Source: Parcubacteria group bacterium GW2011_GWB1_37_13 (lineage in GTDB: Bacteria; Patescibacteriota; Minisyncoccia; Phycocordibacterales; UBA9973). From it: a stretch of DNA of 9,957 nucleotides. The stretch lies in contig LBSW01000010.1 of NCBI GenBank assembly GCA_000990145.1, positions 1 through 9,957 of the forward strand, given 5' to 3'. This document shows, piece after piece, positions 5,492 through 9,957 of the stretch. The position numbers were made by a program, and so were the translations under genes. Positions within the stretch are counted from its first letter, which is position 1. The number at the start of each line of letters is the position of its first letter. Under the pieces are notes generated by a model. It was given only the letters and a program-made list of their open reading frames with translations. It had not been told where the DNA came from and did no database searches.

Positions 5492-5654
5492 AACTGCACT
5501 TTTGCAGTTTTTGTTTTAGTTCCGTTTCTATGACGGATCGCCGATAAGGCAATTTCATTATTAATTTTGTTAGTGACTAAACCCCAGCAACTGGCTCCTG
5601 TATGTTGAGTTTTAGTTATTAGCCCCAACCCGCTAGAGGCGGGCAAGTAAAAAT
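5492..5654 (+). promoter_or_regulatory. long structured tuf leader
   Basis: The 5' UTR of about 160 nt contains five possible stems. The first is AACTGCA/TGCAGTT (5492-5509) followed by a T-run at the very 5' end. The second is TCCGT/ACGGA (5521-5537) and the third GCC/GGC (5540-5550). The fourth is a 13-pair helix (5569-5581 with 5611-5623) that includes several G-U pairs and closes an inner CCAG/CTGG hairpin. The fifth is CCCGC/GCGGG (5629-5643), ending 11 nt before the ATG. The last one could control ribosome access. The length and structure suggest regulation of tuf, but no known leader family was recognised. Confidence 0.5.
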
Positions 5655-6848
5655 ATGGCAGAAGAATTTAAAAGAGATAGACCGCATGTAAACGTAGGCA
5701 CCATTGGCCATGTCGATCACGGCAAGACTACTTTAACCGCCGCAATTTTGCATGTGTTGAATATGGCTGGCAAACAAGTGAGACTTCGCGGCGTTGATCA
5801 AATTGATAATGCTCCCGAAGAAAGAGCTCGCGGAATTACCATTAACATTTCTCACAATGAGTATTCAACAGATGCTCGTCACTATGCGCATATTGATGCT
5901 CCAGGGCACGCTGATTATATTAAAAATATGATTACAGGGGCGGCGCAAATGGATGGCGCAATTCTAGTGGTTGCGGCGACTGACGGCGCTATGCCTCAAA
6001 CTCGCGAACATGTTCTTCTTGCAAAACAAGTTGGTGTGCCGAAGATACTTGTGTTCTTAAACAAGTGCGATATGGTTAATGATAAAGAAATGATCGACTT
6101 GGTGGAAGAGGAGATTCGTGAATTGTTAACGAAGCAAGGATTTGATGGCGCCGGCACTCCAGTTATCAGAGGCTCCGCTCTAAAAGCTCTCGAATCAAAA
6201 TCTGTTGACGATGAATGGGCAAAGAAAATTCTTGAACTTGCAAATGCTCTTGACACTTATATTCCGATTCCGGTAAGAGATATTTCTAAACCCTTCCTTA
6301 TGCCTGTTGAAGATATATTCTCAATTGAAGGTCGTGGCACAGTTGTGACTGGGAAGATTGAAAGAGGTGTAGTAAAAATTGATGAAGAAGTAGAAATTGT
6401 TGGAATTAAGCCTACCCAAAAATCAACTGTTACAGGTATTGAAATGTTCAACAAAAATCTTAAAGAAGGTATGGCGGGGGACAATGCCGGAGTGCTTTTG
6501 AGAGGTCTAAAGAAAGAAGACATTACTCGTGGACAAGTTCTTGCAAAGCCGGGCACTGTTACTCCACACGATAATTTTACCGCTGAAATATATGTTTTAA
6601 AGAAAGAAGAAGGCGGACGTCACACTCCATTCTTTAAAGGTTACAAACCTCAGTTTTATATTAGAACGACGGATGTAACGGGAGATGTGACTTTAGCCGA
6701 AGGAACAGAAATGGTTATGCCTGGAGACACAGTAAAAATTACAGTTAAATTAGTTACTCCAGTTGCGCTGGAAGAGTCACAAAGGTTCGCCATTCGTGAA
6801 GGAGGCAAAACTGTGGGAGCCGGGGTGGTTACGAAGATATTAGGGTAA
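5655..6848 (+). CDS. tuf: elongation factor Tu
   Basis: This 397-aa protein is EF-Tu, which delivers aminoacyl-tRNA to the ribosomal A site as a GTP complex. All GTPase motifs are present: GHVDHGKT (18-25), RGITI (59-63), DAPGH (81-85, with catalytic His85), NKCD (136-139) and GSALKA (173-178). Domain II has [16 protein letters not shown] and [20 protein letters not shown]. Domain III has the tRNA-contacting [24 protein letters not shown] and ends [17 protein letters not shown]. The cysteine usual in DCPGH is alanine here. The length is normal and the start ([20 protein letters not shown]) is unambiguous. Tuf is separated from fusA by nearly 1 kb with two unrelated transcription units and has its own promoter and leader. 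It runs on to rpsJ 70 nt downstream with no clear terminator. Confidence 0.98.
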   Translation: MAEEFKRDRPHVNVGTIGHVDHGKTTLTAAILHVLNMAGKQVRLRGVDQIDNAPEERARGITINISHNEYSTDARHYAHIDAPGHADYIKNMITGAAQMDGAILVVAATDGAMPQTREHVLLAKQVGVPKILVFLNKCDMVNDKEMIDLVEEEIRELLTKQGFDGAGTPVIRGSALKALESKSVDDEWAKKILELANALDTYIPIPVRDISKPFLMPVEDIFSIEGRGTVVTGKIERGVVKIDEEVEIVGIKPTQKSTVTGIEMFNKNLKEGMAGDNAGVLLRGLKKEDITRGQVLAKPGTVTPHDNFTAEIYVLKKEEGGRHTPFFKGYKPQFYIRTTDVTGDVTLAEGTEMVMPGDTVKITVKLVTPVALEESQRFAIREGGKTVGAGVVTKILG

Positions 6849-6855
6849 ATTGCGA

Positions 6856-6899
6856 ATTACGAATGATAGATTACGAATTAATAATTTGAAATTCGTAAT
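6856..6899. repeat. AT-rich direct and inverted ATTACGAAT repeats between tuf and rpsJ
   Basis: ATTACGAAT occurs at 6856-6864 and 6870-6878 and, inverted, as ATTCGTAAT at 6891-6899. The second and third copies make a 10-bp stem (6870-6879 with 6890-6899, loop 10 nt). There is no T-run after it, so it is not a typical terminator. It may be an mRNA processing site or simple intergenic repeat sequence. Confidence 0.75.
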
Positions 6900-6918
6900 T
6901 GTTAATTGACAATTGATT

Positions 6919-7341
6919 ATGGCAACAACAGAGACAAAAACAAAAAAGCCTAAAACAAAAGCCGCAGTGGTCAAGGTTGCCAAAAGTTCCAAAACGATAA
7001 AAATACCAAAAGTCTCTGCAAAAAAAGACAAAGAAAAGGTAATACTTCGCATACGAGTGCGAGCATACGAAAGCAAAATTCTTGACAGCTCAGTTAAGCA
7101 GATTATAGATACTGCGGTTCGCCACGATGCAGTAATAGTTGGACCTGTTCCATTACCTACTGAGATTAAAAAATATACAGTCAATCGTTCTCCTTTTATT
7201 TATAAAAATACGCGGGAGCAATTTGAAATTCGCGTACATAAAAGATTGATTGATATTATAAATCCAAATGGAAAAACCATTGAGGCTCTTACTAATTTAT
7301 CGCTTCCTTCTGGAGTGGATATTGACGTGAAAATGCTATAA
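6919..7341 (+). CDS. rpsJ: 30S ribosomal protein uS10 with lysine-rich N-terminal extension
   Basis: This 140-aa protein is S10 of the 30S head (NusE, a transcription antitermination partner in well-studied bacteria). The family core runs from about residue 41 to the end: VILRIRVRAYESKILD, then VGPVPLPTEIKKYTVNRSPF with the conserved loop that contacts 16S rRNA and NusB, then REQFEIRVHKRLIDI and the C-terminal VDIDVKML. Usual S10 proteins are about 102 aa, so some 40 residues are added in front. These are Lys/Thr/Ala-rich (MATTETKTKKPKTK at the start) and look disordered. The ATG at 6919 is used; an in-frame TTG at 6913 is unlikely. No ATG occurs near the core start, so the extension is probably real, although a GTG at codon 17 is possible. 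It leads the S10 cluster. Confidence 0.96.
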   Translation: MATTETKTKKPKTKAAVVKVAKSSKTIKIPKVSAKKDKEKVILRIRVRAYESKILDSSVKQIIDTAVRHDAVIVGPVPLPTEIKKYTVNRSPFIYKNTREQFEIRVHKRLIDIINPNGKTIEALTNLSLPSGVDIDVKML

Positions 7342-7354
7342 GAAACCGACTATT

Positions 7355-7969
7355 ATGAAATTTATTTTGGCAACAAAAAAAAATATGACGGAATATTTTT
7401 CCCCCGAAGGATCTGTGATTCCGGTCACCATACTCTCTGCCGGACCTGTGACTGTAATTAAAATTTTTGAGAAGGAGAAAGACGGATATAATTCTGTACA
7501 GGTGGGTTTTGGAACTCAAAAGAAAGAAAGAGTGAGCCGTTCTAGTGCTGGAGCTATGAAAGGGGCTTTTTACAAAACTCTCAAAGAATTCAGATTAAAA
7601 CCAAATGACAAGAGCGATGCGAAAGAAGGTGATGTAATTGATGTTTCAGTTTTTACTCCGGGCGATAAACTTCAAGTTTCAAGCATATCTAAAGGGAAGG
7701 GTTTTCAGGGTGTTGTAAAACGCCATAGTTTTGCGGGCGGACCTCGCACCCACGGCCAAAAACATTCAGAAAGAGAGCCGGGAAGTATCGGAGGAGGCTT
7801 GCGAACTCATGTTCCTAGAGGTATGAGAATGGCGGGCAGGATGGGCGGGGATCGCATTACCCAGAAAAATTTAAAAGTTATTTCTGTAGATAAAGAAAAC
7901 AATATAATGCTGGTAAAAGGGGCGATTGCCGGCAAACGAGGGAGTCTGGTGGAGATAGTAAGCAGATAA
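7355..7969 (+). CDS. rplC: 50S ribosomal protein uL3
   Basis: This 204-aa protein is L3, an early-assembling large-subunit protein whose long loop reaches the peptidyl transferase centre. Diagnostic stretches are SRSSAGAMKGAFYKTL, SISKGKGFQGVVKRHSF, GGPRTHGQKHSEREPGSIG, RGMRMAGRMGGDRIT and the closing VKGAIAGKRGSLVEI. The loop matching the one around methylated Gln150 in E. coli reads GSIGGGLRTHVPRG and has no glutamine, so PrmB-type modification is not expected. The length is close to the family norm (209 aa in E. coli). It starts 13 nt after rpsJ and ends 1 nt before rplD, so it sits in one operon with both. A second ATG at codon 11 exists, but MKFILATKKNMTEYF fits the family N-terminus. 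No Shine-Dalgarno site is visible. Confidence 0.97.
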   Translation: MKFILATKKNMTEYFSPEGSVIPVTILSAGPVTVIKIFEKEKDGYNSVQVGFGTQKKERVSRSSAGAMKGAFYKTLKEFRLKPNDKSDAKEGDVIDVSVFTPGDKLQVSSISKGKGFQGVVKRHSFAGGPRTHGQKHSEREPGSIGGGLRTHVPRGMRMAGRMGGDRITQKNLKVISVDKENNIMLVKGAIAGKRGSLVEIVSR

Positions 7970-7970
7970 T

Positions 7971-8633
7971 ATGGAAGCAAAAATATACAATCAAAAAGGC
8001 GATGTTACGGGGGAGATAAATCTTCCCGCGAAAGTTTTTGCTGCCGAATGGAGAAGCGATCTAGTGCACCAAGTTGTGCAAAGTATGAGAAGCAATAAAA
8101 GAGCAGGCACGGCCAACACGAAAGATCGAGGAGAAGTTAGGGGCGGAGGAAAAAAACCTTGGAAGCAAAAGGGAACTGGGCAAGCTAGACACGGATCAAC
8201 ACGATCTCCTATTTGGGTTGGTGGAGGAATAACTCATGGTCCTCTTGCCGAAAAAAATTATAAAAGAAAAGTTTCAAAAAAAATGCGCGCGCAAGCTCTC
8301 TTTTCTGTTCTCTCTAAAAAACTAAAAGACGAGGAAATACTTTTTGTCGAAACGCTTTCTGTCCCTTTTATTAAAACAAAAGATGCTGTGAAAACAATGC
8401 AAAATTTAGAGCGAGCTTCTGGCTGGAAAACTGTTTTAAATACCAAGAAGCCTCGCGTGCTTACTGCGCTTTTTGAACGCAATGAAAAAACAGAAAAAAG
8501 TTTCAGAAATATACCACAACTGGAAATAGTTTTTTTAAAAAATTTAAATCCGTTTGACGTGTTAAATTATAAATATCTTTTGATAGAAAATCCGGTCGAA
8601 AGTGTGAAATTTTTAGAATCCAGAGGGAAGTGA
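7971..8633 (+). CDS. rplD: 50S ribosomal protein uL4
   Basis: This 220-aa protein is L4, which forms part of the nascent-peptide exit tunnel constriction. The tunnel loop is well conserved: KRAGTANTKDRGEVRGGGKK (43-62), PWKQKGTGQARHGSTRSPIW (63-82), then GGGITHGP and the KVSKKMRAQAL helix. The C-terminal half is divergent but ends in the expected NPFDVLNYKYLLIENPVESVKFLE. It is slightly longer than E. coli L4 (201 aa). In E. coli L4 represses its own operon through the S10 leader; I see no such leader upstream of rpsJ. It begins 1 nt after the rplC stop. The TGA stop and last codons are part of the left arm of the 28-bp inverted repeat at 8627-8750, so the 3' end of the gene is inside the structure. 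Confidence 0.97.
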   Translation: MEAKIYNQKGDVTGEINLPAKVFAAEWRSDLVHQVVQSMRSNKRAGTANTKDRGEVRGGGKKPWKQKGTGQARHGSTRSPIWVGGGITHGPLAEKNYKRKVSKKMRAQALFSVLSKKLKDEEILFVETLSVPFIKTKDAVKTMQNLERASGWKTVLNTKKPRVLTALFERNEKTEKSFRNIPQLEIVFLKNLNPFDVLNYKYLLIENPVESVKFLESRGK

Positions 8634-8750
8634 AATTTTGTAAAATATACTTTTTCTGGTACGGATTTTTTGAAGCTTAAAAAATCCTGAAGTTCTCGGC
8701 TCGTCAGCCTCGAAACCCCTCCAAAAGTATATTTTACAAAATTTCACTTC
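8627..8750. repeat. 28-bp perfect inverted repeat with folded 68-nt loop between rplD and rplW
   Basis: Positions 8627-8654 and 8723-8750 are exact reverse complements over 28 bp. The loop contains a second hairpin, GGATTTTTT/AAAAAATCC (8663-8671 with 8679-8687, 7-nt loop), and a small GGCT/AGCC stem. The left arm includes the rplD stop codon and the right arm ends 6 nt before the rplW ATG. There is no T-run after the right arm, so it is not a standard terminator. It could be a miniature inverted-repeat element, a dispersed intergenic repeat or an RNase III-type processing site in the operon mRNA. No target-site duplication is evident. Confidence 0.95.
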
Positions 8751-8756
8751 AATAAT

Positions 8757-9026
8757 ATGGCAAATATAATTAAAAACCCAAGAATCACCGAAAAAGCATC
8801 TTTCGCAGCCGAGCAGAATGTTTACATTTTTAATGTTTCAAAAAGAGCAAACAAGACGGAAATAAAGAAAGAAATCTTTTCACTTTACAAAGTAAAACCT
8901 TTTAAAGTAAATGTTTTAGGCGTGCCAAGGAAAAATATTATGTCTAGGGGCAAAATAGGTGTCAAAGGCGGAGGCAGAAAAGCTTTAGTTTATTTAAAAA
9001 AGGGTGATAAGATAGAATTCGTCTAA
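8757..9026 (+). CDS. rplW: 50S ribosomal protein uL23
   Basis: This 89-aa protein is L23, at the rim of the exit tunnel, where trigger factor and SRP dock. NPRITEKASFAAEQNVYIFNVSKRANKTEIKKEI (7-40) is the family N-terminal signature, followed by VNVLGVPRK, a short basic loop (SRGKIGVKGGGRKALV) and the closing LKKGDKIEFV. It is somewhat shorter than E. coli L23 (100 aa). The start codon lies only 6 nt from the base of the 28-bp inverted repeat, with no Shine-Dalgarno site between them. In the transcript the start would sit beside a very stable helix, so ribosome loading may be limited or coupled to processing of that helix. It is followed 4 nt later by rplB. Confidence 0.96.
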   Translation: MANIIKNPRITEKASFAAEQNVYIFNVSKRANKTEIKKEIFSLYKVKPFKVNVLGVPRKNIMSRGKIGVKGGGRKALVYLKKGDKIEFV

Positions 9027-9030
9027 CGGG

Positions 9031-9870
9031 ATGAAAACATATAAACCCACAAGCAAATCAAGGAGGCAAATGACCCATATACCTTACCGGGAACTTTTGA
9101 CGCATACACAACCAACCAAATCGCTTATTCACGGCTTTAGCCGTTCTGTCGGGAGAAACAGCGCGGGACGCATCACTGTCAGACATAAAGGCGCGGGCCA
9201 TAAACGCCTTTATCGAGAGGTTGATTTTTTATATAACAAAAAAGAAATTCCGGCTATTATAAAATCTGTTGAATACGATCCGAACCGCTCAGCATTTATT
9301 GGGTTGGCTGTTTATAAAGACGGAGAAAAAAGATATGTGATATTGCCCAAGTCTGTAAAGCCCGGCGATTCTTTTATGGTGTCTCCGAAAGCGCCGCTTA
9401 TTCCCGCCAATAGACTTCCTCTCAAAGATATTCCAGTCGGAACTTTTGTTTACAACATAGAAATACAGCCAAACGGCGGGGCCAAGATTGGCCGTTCGGC
9501 GGGAATTTTTGCGCAGGTAGTTGCCAATGCTGATGGATATACAAACATAAAAATGCCTTCAACTGAAGTTCGAAAAATAAACGAAAATTGCTGGGCTTCA
9601 ATCGGAACTGTTTCAAACGAAGAACATCATTTAGAAAATTACGGCAAAGCTGGACGCAGTCGTTGGAAAGGAATAAGACCAACAGTTCGCGGTACGGCGA
9701 TGAACCCAGTAGATCACCCATACGGAGGCGGAGAAGGCAGACAGGGCCGTGGCACCAAGCGTCCAAAAACAATGTGGGGCAAAGTCACCGGCGGTCGCAA
9801 GACCCGCGGGCCAAAGAGGTACTCAAATGTATTTATTATCTCGCGCAGAAAGACTGGGAAGAATAAATAG
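9031..9870 (+). CDS. rplB: 50S ribosomal protein uL2
   Basis: This 279-aa protein is L2, needed for subunit association and peptidyl transferase centre assembly. It shows YKPTSKSRR, GRITVRHKGAGHKRLYREVDF (46-66), EYDPNRSAFIGLAVYKDGEKRYV, the IPVGTFVYNIEIQP stretch and GKAGRSRWKGIRPTVRGTAMNPVDHPYGGGEGR. The functionally important His229 is kept (NPVDH). Two residues on, the usual histidine of DHPHGGG is tyrosine (Tyr231). The C-terminus is basic, TRGPKRYSNVFIISRRKTGKNK in character. MKTYKPTS matches the family N-terminus, so the start at 9031 is kept. rpsS would normally follow, but the remaining 87 nt hold a hairpin and no clear start, so the rest of the S10 cluster lies beyond the window if present. 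Confidence 0.98.
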   Translation: MKTYKPTSKSRRQMTHIPYRELLTHTQPTKSLIHGFSRSVGRNSAGRITVRHKGAGHKRLYREVDFLYNKKEIPAIIKSVEYDPNRSAFIGLAVYKDGEKRYVILPKSVKPGDSFMVSPKAPLIPANRLPLKDIPVGTFVYNIEIQPNGGAKIGRSAGIFAQVVANADGYTNIKMPSTEVRKINENCWASIGTVSNEEHHLENYGKAGRSRWKGIRPTVRGTAMNPVDHPYGGGEGRQGRGTKRPKTMWGKVTGGRKTRGPKRYSNVFIISRRKTGKNK

Positions 9871-9907
9871 CATTCCACTTTAATTTGACATTTTATCCTT
9901 ATTTAGG

Positions 9908-9932
9908 TTGCGTTAGGCAAGACCTAACGCAA
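9908..9932. terminator. 10-bp hairpin after rplB, possible terminator or dispersed repeat
   Basis: TTGCGTTAGG (9908-9917) pairs perfectly with CCTAACGCAA (9923-9932) around a CAAGA loop. It lies 37 nt past the rplB stop. No T-run follows on the + strand, so termination is uncertain. GTTAGGCAAGACCTA (9912-9926) is identical to the core of the hairpin at 2432-2446. Confidence 0.55.
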
Positions 9933-9957
9933 AGTTTGCACCTCATTTAGACTGTGA

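Noticed and set aside
6908..6913. TTGACA just before rpsJ as a promoter element
   Set aside because: It is about 10 nt from the start codon, leaving no room for a -10; it is part of AT-rich repeat sequence.
9060..9072. AAGGAGG followed by an in-frame ATG inside rplB as an internal start
   Set aside because: The spacing to the ATG is only 3 nt, and the bases encode conserved SRR residues of L2; MKTYKPTS upstream fits the family.
9885..9913. Promoter after rplB
   Set aside because: TTGACA is present at 9885-9890, but the bases 16-18 nt downstream (TTGCGT region) are not a usable -10.

Overview
The window is a bacterial ribosomal-protein and elongation-factor region: the str cluster (rpsL, rpsG, fusA, tuf) running straight into the start of the S10 cluster (rpsJ, rplC, rplD, rplW, rplB), all on the + strand. 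Several traits suggest a Candidate Phyla Radiation (Patescibacteria) genome, probably Parcubacteria-like. The sequence is AT-rich, no gene has a convincing Shine-Dalgarno site, S10 has a long lysine-rich tail, L2 has a HPYGGGEGR motif, and the accessory genes are of types I associate with these genomes (a PaaX/Cas2-like protein and a membrane-anchored Kre9-like Ig domain). This placement is an inference; no rRNA is present to confirm it. Stop-codon use looks standard (rplD ends in TGA).

Layout. 20-640: a small site-2 (M50) membrane metalloprotease whose 3' end holds the -35 of the next promoter. 665-1587: short hairpin leader, then rpsL and rpsG, overlapping by 17 nt. 1588-2517: an accessory insert between rpsG and fusA, with a PaaX/Cas2-like gene bracketed by two near-identical 30-nt palindromic repeats, an unrecognised 75-aa gene, a tandem 15-nt duplication, a hairpin terminator and the fusA promoter. 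2518-4665: fusA. 4697-5250: a separate unit with its own strong promoter, an exported Ig-like lipid-free membrane-anchored protein, and a 20-bp-stem terminator. 5263-5418: what looks like a free-standing small RNA gene with promoter, two hairpins and a terminator. 5458-5654: tuf promoter and a long structured leader. 5655-6848: tuf. 6849-6918: AT-rich inverted and direct repeats. 6919-9870: rpsJ-rplC-rplD-rplW-rplB, tightly packed except for a 28-bp perfect inverted repeat between rplD and rplW. 9908-9932: a 10-bp hairpin sharing a 15-nt motif with the terminator upstream of fusA.

How it works together. The core genes build the small-subunit decoding centre (S12, S7), the large-subunit core and exit tunnel (L2, L3, L4, L23), S10, and the two translational GTPases. 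The classical single str operon appears to be split here: rpsL-rpsG, fusA and tuf each have their own promoter-like sequence. Each is followed within a few bases by a short stem-loop and a T-run. The best candidates for undescribed biology are the small RNA at about 5298-5418, the inverted repeat at 8627-8750, the palindromic repeat pair with the Cas2-like gene, and the shared 5'-hairpin promoter architecture.
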